DNA of 64,000 nucleotides from Alnus glutinosa (Eukaryota; Streptophyta; Magnoliopsida; Fagales; Betulaceae), in NCBI RefSeq assembly GCF_958979055.1, contig NC_084888.1, positions 7,735,501 through 7,799,500 on the forward strand. The letters run 5' to 3'. The notes below the pieces were generated by a model. The model saw nothing but the letters and a program-made list of their open reading frames with translations. It ran no database searches and had not been told where the DNA came from. Shown here in pieces: positions 1-11,346 of the stretch. The first letter of the stretch is position 1; every line of letters starts with the position of its first letter. Position numbers and translations under genes: made by a program.

Positions 1-539
1 TTTTTAAACTTGTATGGACATTTACAGCTTTTTTCAATTTCATTGATGATATTAATTTTAATTAGAACTAATCACTACAGCATAAACAGTTCAAGGATTG
101 CAATTCTTTCTATAACGTACAATGTGCAGAATAGTAGTAAACTATAATAACAATTAGAAAAATGACTATTAAAAAAATTATTGCGTTAAAAAAATGACCA
201 TTTTAACAAAATGACCATTATAAAATATGATTGTAAGAAAAATGTCCGTATAAAAAAAATAAAAATAAAATGACAGTAAAAAAAATACAATGTATTGTAA
301 GAGAAAAGGGAGAGGTTCATCGATCTCTTGTATATAAACCCAATGTATTGCTGGTTTATTTCATTAAACAAAATACAACTTGTTTTTGATGAGTTTTTTG
401 TTTTTTTTTTTTTTAGAAATGAGTTTTTAATTAAAATAAAGAATGAGTTCAGCTTAAGATAAGCCGTTGGAGTAAGGCCGGTCTTGAAATATGTGGTTAG
501 CTTAACAAAGATGGGTTTTGATAAACCGAATGCTCTTAC

Positions 540-1031
540 CTCATGCGACAACGAAAAATTCGTGACGCTGCAAGTTTCAGTCTTCACGGATAAAAGCCGA
601 CGAACATCAATAATCCTGTCCGTTGATATTCCCTGTCAAGGATTTCACATGAATTGAAAGAAACTGGTTATTTAGAAATATGTGGTCAAATTGCTTATCG
701 CAAACGAGCAGAGGATATATTCATAATATATATACTGAATCAATATATAATTACTAATAAAATCCAAAGAGAAGAGCCATGAACTTAAAAGAGTAACAAA
801 CCCTTAAAACGACACGAGTTTCGTCGGGAAGGTTTACAGTGATATCCATGACTACTGGAAGAACTGCAAATTAAGTCGCATATATATATAGATATATTTA
901 GATATTACTACAAAACGGGAAGCTCAAACTTGAAAGATTTAATTTTATTAATTAGTTAACAGATTCATACCCTTCTCCTCTTTCTTCTTCTTTTCTCCTT
1001 TCGCCTTTCCACGACTGTTTCTAGGCGCCAT
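540..1031 (-). CDS. REC/TSS-type CLU-related TPR protein, first three coding exons (partial)
   Basis: The minus strand carries three short exons: 971-1031, 802-863 and 540-632. Their 61+62+93 bp join in frame to 72 residues. The start is a lysine-rich stretch ([12 protein letters not shown]..., then KKKKEEK), followed by [16 protein letters not shown] and [14 protein letters not shown], and ending TNFSLSHE. I recognise this as the N-terminus of plant REC1/REC2/TSS proteins, large TPR proteins related to clustered-mitochondria (CLU) proteins; REC members influence how much of the cell chloroplasts occupy. All exon borders have GT donors (GTATGA, GTTTGT, GTAAGA) and AG acceptors. The next exon should begin VRG but is not visible in 1-539, so that stretch is probably intron and the gene continues off the left edge. 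Which paralogue this is cannot be decided from 72 residues. Confidence 0.8.
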
Positions 1032-1640
1032 TTTCGACCTCTGCTGGTTGGTATTCTATAATTAAGTTTAAGAAAACATATTCATTAATTATCATGCGCA
1101 AGTACGTATTACTCCTTGACTGACGATTAGAGAGTGATTTCGTAATCAAAAACAAAGCTAGCTTACAGCACAACCCAGCAAGTTTTTTCCTACTCTGAGA
1201 AATCGGTCGAATTTCAATTAAGAACAAAGCCAGAAAATAATACACACATAAGATAGCTAGTGGAGCTTAGAAATGATTACCAGGTAGCAGAAGAGAAAAT
1301 CTCGAGAACTTTTACGTATTGAAGAAGAGGGAGTAAATTACGGGCAAAGTAAAAGGAGCTACGTACTGAACCACACCATTAACAACAATGTGAAAAACAA
1401 CTAAGGTAAAATGTAAAAGCTTGGAAGGGATGGCGTTCGATTCGAGAGGCGGGGTTTCAGCAGAGATTGGATAATGACGAGGGCATATATAATCCGATCC
1501 AACAGAAGAAGAAACATGAAAGAAAATGTGGGAGGAAGAGATATAGCTCCGAGATTGGGTGTGATAACTGATAAGGAAGGAAAGGTGGAGATTTAACCGT
1601 CAGAATAGTTTCTGGCTTATACGGAATTATTATCTTTTTT
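1032..1640 (-). promoter_or_regulatory. Promoter and 5' UTR region of the REC-like gene
   Basis: Reading on the minus strand, a TATA-like stretch (TATATATG, near 1483-1494) lies about 450 bp before the ATG. It is followed by pyrimidine-rich leader sequence. An AG acceptor-like site (CCAACCAG, about 17 bp before the ATG) suggests a 5' UTR intron. The transcription start is inferred, not seen. Confidence 0.4.
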
Positions 1641-2016
1641 TGTGAGATATTTTATTTTTAATAGCACAATAAAATACAAATATTTTTTTTAAAATCTCAT
1701 ATATATGATATTTTGGGTAAGAAACCTTCACAGACTCTCTTCTATACCTGACAAGGGGAGAGCAGTCGGGTGCGGCAGCTGCAGGAAGGAAATATAAAGA
1801 TAATACAAATTAAATGTTTTTGACTTTATGTAGGAATTTTTGTTGTTAAGTGGTGCACAGCACATGATTGCCATTGATTCGGTTGTGTTAATTTCAGTGT
1901 TTAATTGATTTGATTTCCAGATTTTATAAATATGATAATTGTTTATATTATATCCTGTTTCTAAATTAGTTACTTTCCACAATATTGATTGCATTTATAA
2001 ATGCTTTTTAGATGGT

Positions 2017-2047
<31 letters not shown>

Positions 2048-3818
2048 TGTTTTGAACTTGAGATAAAAGTAAAACTGTAAAAACAGTGTTGAGTATTTTG
2101 ATTATAGATTATTTGTTAATATTTTTATTTTAAAAATAAAAACTAAAATAGTTAGACATATATCTAATGCAAAATGAAACAACCACTTCAGAACTTTCAG
2201 TGATTTCAAAATGTACAACTTTTTTTAAAAAGTAATTTAAAAAATGCAGTAAATAAAAATGTGATTTTTAAAAAACGCATGTAAACATTTTAAAAAACCG
2301 TTGTTCGACCTCTAAAATTTTGTGTTTTAAAAAAACGCACCTTGTCTGTTGCACAAAAAGAGTATTTTTTTCATGTTTTCCAAATGTCTTTTTTTTTTTT
2401 TGTTTTTTCAAACGCACTCTCAAATGCTACAATTTTCATAAATTTATCTAAAAACACGCATTTAACCTAGAAAATCGCCGGGTCAAACACTCTCTAGCCC
2501 GTATCATACCCAATTATACAACCATTGTTTCTGTCACTTAAAATGAGTTAGGTTAATCTAATTGCAGTAATAGGATTCCCTATAACATAGAATTTGCTTG
2601 GTGAGAATGGATAACTCTTTGTTCCACACTCCAATCTCCATGCAAGTATGAAAAGGATGATAAATAATATATATACATATCCAATTGTAGGCCGAGCGAG
2701 TAAGCATTTAAGTTAGCGGGTCAAATCAAAAAACATTATTTCTGTCAATTCTGGTTGAAGAGGGAAATCTTTGGGAGATCATCGTTATCAAATTTTCTTT
2801 GTTTTCAAGCTTATAATTTTTATTATTATTATTATTATTTTTCATTTGATCATAGTCAGACTCTTACAAAAACTTGTATATAAAGTTAATTTTGGATAAA
2901 AACAAATAAATAAATAAGTAAAACTATGGCTGACAATTTGTATTTGCATGTCGGGTTTATATCGGGTCGCATCACGGCCAACCCGAATATTACTTATTCA
3001 GTTAAACGGGTCAAACTCTTCAACCTTAATACAATACATTTGTATTAGCAGGTAACACAACACGACGTGCATAAAACTCATAGCCCGTTTAATATACAGG
3101 TTCATTTCAATTTATATATGAATTTAAATAAAAAAAATGAATTTATATGAATTTTAGCCTTTTTAGGATTTTGTTTTTTAACTACAAAGAAAATTAATTT
3201 ATACAAGTCACCTACGAGTTAAGCGAGTTGATTCAAAATTAACTTATTTATTAAACAAGTTAATTCAGGTCACCCAACTTGATCAAATCCAATTATACAA
3301 AACTTAACATATTAATTTTAAATTTAATTTATATCAAATTTACGAGATAAAAAAATTGCTAACATCAACTTAAACAAACTCAGAGTAATCTCAAGGAATT
3401 ATACGTTTAGTCGTGGAACATGTGGGTGCGTGTAGTACGTGTAGTTGATAACCCACCACCGCATTCGCTGAGTATGATGTACGTGTAGTTGATAACTTGA
3501 CACAGACCTCTCAGCCCTCAGGTCTTTGGCTCCCCCGGCTATATCCAATAATCTCAGACTGACTAATAATACATATACGATTAGTTAAGTCATCTGCACA
3601 AAATTAAATTGTTTCTTACAGAAATTGAATAAAAATTATTTCTTTGGAGAAAACACTGAGAATTACGTTGAGTGTGCTAATTTAGCTGATCAAATTTTGA
3701 TGAATTCTGTCCTTGCGTGTCACGCTTCTCTACCAGTTTCTTTTTCAACCAAAATTCTTCATTATTTATGTGGCTCACAATTTTACACCAATCTCAAGAA
3801 AACATACTCAGAACCCAG

Positions 3819-3856
<38 letters not shown>

Positions 3857-5200
3857 AATGCTGATGAAAATGGAATCAGCCCTAGCTTTTGTATTTTCTA
3901 TGAAAGAAGTTGGAAAGAGACTTTCGGTTTGGTCAAGTTTTTGTTAGTGTTTTGGTTTTTGAAAAAAAAAAAAATTAGAAAAGAAAATTGAGAATTGTTT
4001 TGATGGGGCTAAGTTTGAAAAAAAGGGTTGTATGTGGGGTGGTAAAAAAAGAAAATTAATTTGGTAAAATTTTGAAATTTTTTTGTTTGTTTGAATTATA
4101 AAAAAATAAAAAATAAAAAATTGAAGTGTTATCTATAAATAAAATAACAAAATTTATTGCAGTTTACACTCCACAGTGATGGTCGCCTCTGTTTGAACTA
4201 GACAGTCATAGTGGTTAGCCACCGTTTGACCGCTAGAAGTTCATAGTAGCCACCGCATGTGTGCCTAATTTTCAAGATTCGTTCAAACGAACTCTCCAAA
4301 TATGCATTATAATAAAGACATCAAAATATTATCTACTCTATTAATCATTTGGCAAAGTATCAATTTATATTAACTTTAATTAAGAAAATTACATTGAATC
4401 TAACATCAAAGTAAATTAATTAAGAAAATTATAAGATTAAATTTAAATTGTGAGGTGTTAATATTGAAATTTGGAGTCCCAATATCAAAAAAGCGCGAAA
4501 ATTGAATGAAATGGTAACCTAATTTCCCTTTAATTAATGAACAATGGTATTAGAGCGCGTTCTTGGGGAGCATTATTTGAGCCTCTTGCAACACGGTTTC
4601 TCTTAATAGATTAATCAACTTTTAGGATATTTTAATCTCAATAATTTTGCAATCAATTGCACCTAAAATATTTAAATAAAAAGTAGACAAATTTAAACGT
4701 TCAGTCAAGCAGTGGCCACTTAACAAAATAAGTGGGGCGGTATTATGTTGTGTCTTTTTCTCTTATACTAAATTTGTAGAAGAGAAAAAAAGGAAGAGAC
4801 ATTTTAGGTTGGATTAAAAAAAGGTTGTTTTTGGACATCTCTCAAGTCCAACCATTTTTGTCCATGGATAGTGTCTTTAGAGTGTATGCCACGTAATGGC
4901 TGATCAATTACAAAAATTGTGCTGCATTATTGAATCAAGATTTGAAAATGGGAAGACAACATTGGTCGAACCAAGCCAATCAAATCACTGTAATTTGTGG
5001 AAAACCCAATAAATAAGTCCCAATCGCTAAGACAATTCATCATCCTGATTGGGACCAAACACACTGAGTTAATGGTGAGCTTTTTTTTTGAATACCTTTC
5101 TCCTTTAGTCTTGTACCTCATCAGCATCAACCGGCCATCCCCCGCGTTTTCACCACTGCTAGCAGAAGTCAATATAGGTTATTGAAGGGATTTAGGTCAG
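1641..5200. other. AT-rich intergenic DNA with transposon debris, no gene found
   Basis: No ORF here looks coding. The stretch holds long A runs (2021-2046 and 3819-3855), and a segment at about 2046-2492 whose ends (AGTGTTTTGA on the left, TCAAACACT on the right) could be worn terminal inverted repeats of a MITE. Around 2940-3310 there are repeated ACCCG/CGGGT words like old repeat remnants. The 17-bp word TACGTGTAGTTGATAAC occurs twice near 3436 and 3480. The lysine-rich ORFs near 3.7 kb come from the A run. Confidence 0.5.
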
Positions 5201-6360
5201 GTGCGGTAAAAAAAAAAAAAAAATTATAACATATGTACTGTAATTTTTCAACGGTCAAAATTTTGATTTTACTCTATTTTTCTTCATAATTGAAGTTGCT
5301 ATGCATTGCAAGATCAAAATAACCCCCTCCCCAAAATTCTTTAAAAAATAAAAATAAAAATAAAATATAACCTCCAAGGTTGATATCAAAAATAATAATA
5401 GAATCACAACACTTGTTATACATTTTACGTTGTAGTCTTGGTTTTCGCCCTGCGCGGGAGGGGGGGAGAGGCTTCACGCCTTCCCCTCCGGGTGCTGGTG
5501 TCTCCCCTTAGCCTTTAGGGGATGGCTTTTCTTCCCCCTTGGCTTGTTTTCAGGGGTGGATGGTCTTTTTCTCCAAGCCTTTAAGGCTATTAGAGTTTTT
5601 ATTCTTCCCGGTGTTTGAACCGATAGAGGTTGTTGGTTGTTTCTTTGGTTTTTTTTATTGTTTCTTTGTGCAAGCAAAGATTTTCAGGTGCTGGGGCTAA
5701 CCGGTGAGCTCAGTGGTGAGGGCAAGTCACTGTGTTTTGTGTGATTTTTAGAATGGTTGTTTGGGTCGAAATCTTGGGATCTAGATCTACGTTTCTCTCT
5801 CCATTATTGTACAACACAGGCCTCACCATTGGGATTCACCGACGTCCTTCGAGTCCCCCAACGTGTCCCCCATCGCCCCTACGCATCGATGCATGGCATA
5901 GATCCCTGGCGCGTGATGGCCACGCCCCACTCTCCCACCTTCCACTACCACGTCTGATGGCGGTTTTCGGACGAACTAGTGCTTTCTTGTGGGGCGTTTT
6001 TCTGGCTGTGAGTTTCCTCTTCACATGCTCTGTTGATGCCAAATCTATTGTCGGATGTTGTGCTATTTAATTAGATCTGCAAGCTGCCTAATAGATGTTC
6101 GGATATTATTGAATTTTTTTCACTTTATAGCGTAAATCAGTCATCTTTTATTTTTAGTAGTGATTCTTATTTGATTATAGTGGCTTCCAATGTATGTTCT
6201 TGTAATCTTTAAATGTTTTTAGGTAGTTTGCTCATAAATCAGAAATTATTCTGATTTTATGATTAGGGAATCTTTGTATTTCCTTAACGCTGTAATTGCC
6301 CTTTAGGTTCTTAATGAAAGCATGTACTCTTTGTTCAAAATAAATAAATAAGATTAGAAT
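5200..6360 (+). mobile_element. Possible 5'-truncated non-LTR retrotransposon (3' end)
   Basis: The stretch is more GC-rich than its surroundings at 5450-6070. It then passes into a T-rich, G-poor trailer and ends at 6340-6353 in a short A-rich tail (AAATAAATAAATAAG) shortly after TTCTTAATGAAAGC, which resembles 3' ends of plant L1-type elements. I could not find a reverse transcriptase domain or target duplications. It could equally be a gene remnant. Confidence 0.25.
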
Positions 6361-7950
6361 TTAATCCAATGTGTTGTGACACCAGAAGCTAACATCCCAC
6401 AATTATACTCCAAGCCAGATTGCTACCAGGAAAGAAGGAAATTAGAATTTTTCTGTTATTATTATTATTTTTTTTTATGAGTAAATTTAGTTTTATTAAA
6501 ATCGTAAGACGCCTCTAAGTACACTGAGAGTATTCAAAAGGAAATATCTAACTATGAATAGAAAAACAAACAAGAAAATTAGCAAAGCTAATCAACAATG
6601 AGAACAAAAAAGCCACTGTCCAAAGATATAAAATATGAAAAAACATAACTAAAATAACCTCTGTGGAACTCTCCACATTCTTGATTAACTAAGTTCAGCT
6701 TATAGAAGATAGTGAATTTAATCATTTAATTTATATTCTAGCATTTCTCATTTCGTGTTAGCTCAAACCCCCCACTTTAATAAGTGAGACCAAACATATA
6801 AAATGTTTAATGAAAATGGACGGTGAATAACAAAAACAAAGTTTAAACACGTGATGTTTGCTCTCGTACCATGTTAAATTATCATTTATCTCAAAAACTT
6901 GAGCTTAAAGTAGCGATGAATTTAATTATTCAATTTATATTCTAACATTTCTATTCGCGACTCATTTGATAGAATTAATCATGGGTTGTCACAAAGTCAC
7001 CCCTGCCATGGCTCACGTCTCTGCAATTCAAAACCATCAAGGATCAACAGTAGATAGATGCTCCATTAAAGATCTAATATAAGCAACAATGATATTTTAC
7101 CAAGCCACTGAAGCAAAGTTGAGTGACTCAACGAAGAAATACATTTTTTTTCCTAATGGTCGAAGGCAACTTTGGTCATATTTACATATTCCAATTCATT
7201 ATATGACAGAGAACCAATGAGTAATCAACGCCCAACAAAACAATACAACTACCTTTACAATCGACAACATGACTTCTCTGGGTCTTGGGTTTGCTTGGAC
7301 TTCTCTGGTGGTCTTGGCTTCTTTATAGATTTAGCTTTCATGACCAATGAAACAAAGCTCCAGGGCTGAGAGAAATCGATACAAATATGAATATCTACAT
7401 GCATGCAGGCACACACACACATGATCATCTGCATGCTCTCACAAAATCTCATCAAGGGAAAACAAAAAGTTGATCAAATACCACATTTATAAAACTCAAG
7501 TAATCCTTTGACAGGGGAAAAATTGTTCTGGCAGAGAAACATAAAGAGACAGAGCTAAGAAACATAAAACAGTGGGAGGATCAGCATGAAGGTAGTGATC
7601 AATGCAGGAAGCACATTGGCAGCTGACAGATGTTCAAAGTATGGGGATACATGCTTTAATGTCAGGAGAAGTCTAGGTTGGCATTCAATACTAGAATGCA
7701 ACCCCACGCCTTTTCATACAACCCGTTGCCACGCCTAAGCACGGCTAATTGCTATAGAAGAGGTTGCGAAAGTCGCAATGCTATAACTAAAACAAGGACG
7801 AGGGCCCTCTTCCTTTCCCCCAAACTTCACACATTGTCACTGCCAACATAATCTTCCTGCTCATACCTTTTACTTTTTCACCATCATATCCAAAGCACTT
7901 GAAATAATAAATCAAAGCTAAACATGATAAATCATAATAGAAAAAGTAAT
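6361..7950. other. Intergenic, no gene recognised
   Basis: This is AT-rich sequence without a convincing coding frame. At 6465-6640 the reverse strand reads like an L1 3' tail (T run followed by GAGTAAATTTAGTTTTATTA), so a small non-LTR fragment is possible. ORFs at 7172-7455 overlap on both strands and match nothing I know. No tRNA or other RNA gene was seen. Confidence 0.4.
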
Positions 7951-9480
7951 TCAACCCAAAATATTGTGCACGGCTTATGAAATTCGTGCGGAGTCCACTA
8001 GGGTTATGTTTGGTATGCGAAACGGTTATTCACCGTTATTGCATATGTTGAATATAGAAACAGTAATTTCTACCATGGGTAGGAGCGGCGGCATCTGTTG
8101 CCGCCGCAGAATCTGCTCTTCGTGCGGTGTCACTGTGACGCCGCACCACGATTCCAGCGGCGTCACAAATGAAGACGCACCATTGTGTGGCGGCGAAGAA
8201 AAAGAAAAGAGGTGGGGTGCCGTGGCAAGCGGTGGCTGTACTGCCGCATGAAGAGGAGCGAACGGTGTCCGGGCTGCTGCATGAGGAAGAGCGGTGGCCT
8301 TGGGAGACCACCGCGGCGACGGGTTGCGTTGGTGGCGGCCGCCACTGTGTAACCCTAGGGGTTTGTGGTGACTGTGTTTTGTGTGCGCGCGGCTGTGACG
8401 TTGAAATAAAAAGCAAAACAAATGAGATGAATTGGGTAGGGTTTTGTTTTAAAAACTAGGAGGAATGCTACACTTACACCGATCCCCTACTCCCATCTTT
8501 TTACAGCCCGACGTGGCAAGAGCCACATCAGATTTCCACTTACACGCATTCTTCTCCTCTTCTCAGCGTCGGCGCTCCCTTGCTTCTCTTCTTCTTTTTC
8601 ATCGGTATTTTAATTTTTCTTCTCCTCTTCTCAGCGTCTGCACACCCATCCCCTGACCGGAGAAGAAACATCTACAGCCCCAAGAAATCTCCGTCTCCGG
8701 TACTCTCTCTCTCCCCCCTCTCGCCGGCCGTCCACACACGCACAACCGGCCGAAACAGAAGACCCAACATCTCTACGCACAACCGGCCGAAACAGGGGAC
8801 ACGGGCAAACACCACACACGCGACTAGAGCACCATCTAACCGAACCCACCCAAAACCCATTCAAATGTGAATCATAGCAACTGGGTAAACCAAGCAAATC
8901 AACAATAAATCAAATAGAAATTACAAGAATCACTTACATAGGGGAATATCCGCTCAATACAGAAAATCCACCGGAAATTGCCTCTGTTCTCACCGGGAAA
9001 ATCCTACACGAAAGTCTCCGGAATCCGCGCCCTCCGACGACCCACCGTTGACCGGACCCCAGGAAGGATCGGGTCCCTCTGTTCGGTCCTCCGGCCTCAC
9101 GGGTTCACTCTCGGGGTCTGATCTCTCCCTCTCCAGATCTCTCTTCCCGTCTCTCTTCGTGTATCTCTCTCCCTCTCCCTCTCGATCTCTCTCTGTTAAT
9201 CTCCCTCTCAATCTCTCGCTCTCTCTGTTTCACCCAGAAAGGAAGAACAAGAAAGTGAAGGGAGGAGAATCAGGAGAAACTGGGAGGGAGAAGAGAAAAA
9301 TAGAAACCGAAGAGGAAAAAAAAAAGAAGAAAGAAGAGAGGAAGAGGGGGCCGTAGACGAGGAAGCAAACGAATAAAAAAAATCTGATTTCCGGCGAGAG
9401 GGGAGAGAGAGAGTGCGGAGATGGAGATAGAGAGAACCCAAGTCCAATTGGCTCCAATACCCACAGCCTCACTAGGGTTG
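7951..9480. other. GC-rich and pyrimidine-rich stretch of unknown origin
   Basis: At 7990-8450 there is a GC-rich block with many GCC/GGC words. It begins at an AGGGTTATGTTTGGTATGCG motif of the type seen at ends of plant DNA transposons, but no matching opposite end was found. At 8465-9470 come CT-rich tracts (TCTCTCTC... on +, the complement on minus) that open ORFs in several frames on both strands at once, which argues against coding. It may be transposon or old promoter sequence. Confidence 0.3.
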
Positions 9481-9839
9481 AGATGAATTTCATGTTTTGC
9501 TATTTATTTTTCTAGCTATGTTTGTTGGTTGGGTGTGAATTTTTTAGATAAAAAAAAATGTGTTAAAAATGGGTTTCATATAAGAAAGATTGCAATTTTA
9601 AGAATTTACGATATATGTTTGTGATTAAACAAGATCAATGTTGTTTTGATAGATCATATTGCTTTCTATATTATGAGCTTTTTTTTTTTCCTTAAAAAAA
9701 AGAAAAAGAAAAACCAAAACAAAGCTTGAGAAGTGCAGCTTATTGGGCAAAAATACAAACCTTGAAATTGAAAAAAGGCCCAAAAACATGTAAAGTGAGC
9801 CCCAAAACACTGCCCAACACTCAAAATAGGCTCAACTTA

Positions 9840-9965
9840 GTAAAATCGGTTAGCGATTGTAGGTTAAATAACCTCTAACAGCTTGAAGCGGTTGTTGTGG
9901 CAATTATTAAATTCCATCGGCCGCCTTTTCACCCATAAGCCTAACCACTTGCCGCAAGTTGATAT
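9840..9965. mobile_element. hAT-type terminal fragment (possible)
   Basis: The stretch has several GGTTA/AACCG-type words, and ends CGGCCGCCTTTTCACCCATAA. Reversed, that begins TTATGGGTGAAAAGG, close to the TARGGGTGA ends of the full hAT element at 16191-21038. Only one end is seen. It is probably a relic of a related non-autonomous element. Confidence 0.3.
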
Positions 9966-10009
9966 TTAAATGCATACAGTTTCAGTATACATATATTTGA
10001 TGGGCGTAA

Positions 10010-10186
10010 AGAGGCATACAGGCCCCCCCAAGCTCCAAGGTTCTCTCAAAAAAAAAAAATTAAAAAAATTAAAATTTTACCTCAAATTTTGTTATTTTTT
10101 TTAATTTTGGCCTCCCCAAAACTTTTTTTTTCAATTTGGCCCCCCCAAGTGGGGGGGGGGGGGGCTGGCTCCGCCCCCGTGCCTCT
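10010..10186. mobile_element. Small MITE-like repeat with AGAGGCA ends
   Basis: A 177-bp segment starts AGAGGCA and ends TGCCTCT. Just inside are C-rich and G-rich arms (GGCCCCCCCAAG on the left, a long G run then CTGGCTCCGCCCCC on the right), separated by AT-rich sequence. This could fold into a hairpin. No clear target duplication was found, so the family is unknown. Confidence 0.4.
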
Positions 10187-11341
10187 ATAATTTTGATTGA
10201 GTTGATTATGCCTAGATTATATTGAATAAGTGGGGGTGTGGTTGAGTTGAATTATTTTTCCGTCCATACATAATTTTGTGCAAAAGAAGTTAAGTTAATA
10301 ATTAATAATTTGATACTTGCGGCACGGAAGATGATTAGGAAGCTTAGCGAAGTTTTTCTCATGACATGTTAATAATTGTTTTTTCTTGAACTTAGATTAA
10401 CACCGGTTTTTTTTTTTTTTTCCTCTATGTGTGTGTAATATTCCTTGCGCATTTTTTGTAGTGGTATGACTTCAAAAAACTTTATTACTGATTTGAGAGA
10501 ATAATCGGGTGCCCGATTGTGGTTATGATCAAGCAACGACAACCGCAACTAGTTGTACACCCTTAATTGTCTGCTAATTGATTGATGTTACCAGACTTAT
10601 GTTTAATAGTTTATGAATCGTGTCCGAAAGGGAGGTAAATAGAGTATTCATAAGCTAGCGAATGAAGCGTTTTCTCTTAAGAACAAATAAGTTCACTTGG
10701 ACAAAGTCATTCATTGTATTCTTAATATTAGGACAAATCGGATATTTCGATGCCAAATGTCAAAATTTTCCTCATCCAATTTTTCTCATTTCAATAACCA
10801 ATCAGTTGCGTTTTTTTACTGACCTCCAGTCATCCGAATAACCGATTTTCATATTTTATTGAATCTTTTCATTTTTATTTTTTTTTAAATAGAGGTTTTA
10901 GTTTCTGTGAAAATTACGAAGAATCATTCGTTGTGTTCAGACAAAATGAAGAAACAAACAAAAAAGATTACAGCAAATTATAACCCAAAACAAGGGATTC
11001 TCAATAATCTCAATTCAATAAGTTAAGAATTTAGATATAAAAATTACCAGAAAATACTTGCCGCAAATATGGTAGACGAACTAGGCTAGTTGTCCACTGG
11101 AACAGAGCTGCACTGCTAAAGAAAAATACAAAGAGACAATGCTAAAGTAAAATCACATAAAACCTACTCACAAAATTTTCAAAAATACTAATCGAAATCT
11201 GTAACTATTTCCCCTACAAAAACCGCAAACAAATCTATAAACAAATCTGCAAACTGACCGAGAGAACCTTTTCACGCGGGCATTGGACGTTGTCGGCGAG
11301 GGCTTGGGCACTGCTGCACTGGGCATCATCGGCGTGGCATT
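10187..11341. other. Intergenic, with a possible hAT end near 10508-10563
   Basis: There is no coding sequence. The words ATCGGGTGCCCGATTG and GTTGTACACCCTTAA near 10505-10563 resemble ATCGGGTACCCAGTTG and CTTGTACATCT at 15996-16094. The two sites are probably copies of one non-autonomous hAT-like family. The GC-rich patch at 11275-11341 continues after the solo LTR at 15799, supporting the insertion call there. Confidence 0.35.
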
Positions 11342-11346
11342 GGGTG

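Noticed and set aside
3625..3991. Overlapping ORFs ending in a long lysine run
   Set aside because: The lysines come from a 37-base A homopolymer read in all three frames. There is no domain and no splice or promoter context.
8026..9493. Several ORFs of 60-131 codons on both strands
   Set aside because: They lie in GC-rich and CT-rich low-complexity sequence that opens many frames at once; the Ser/Arg/Pro-rich products match no family.
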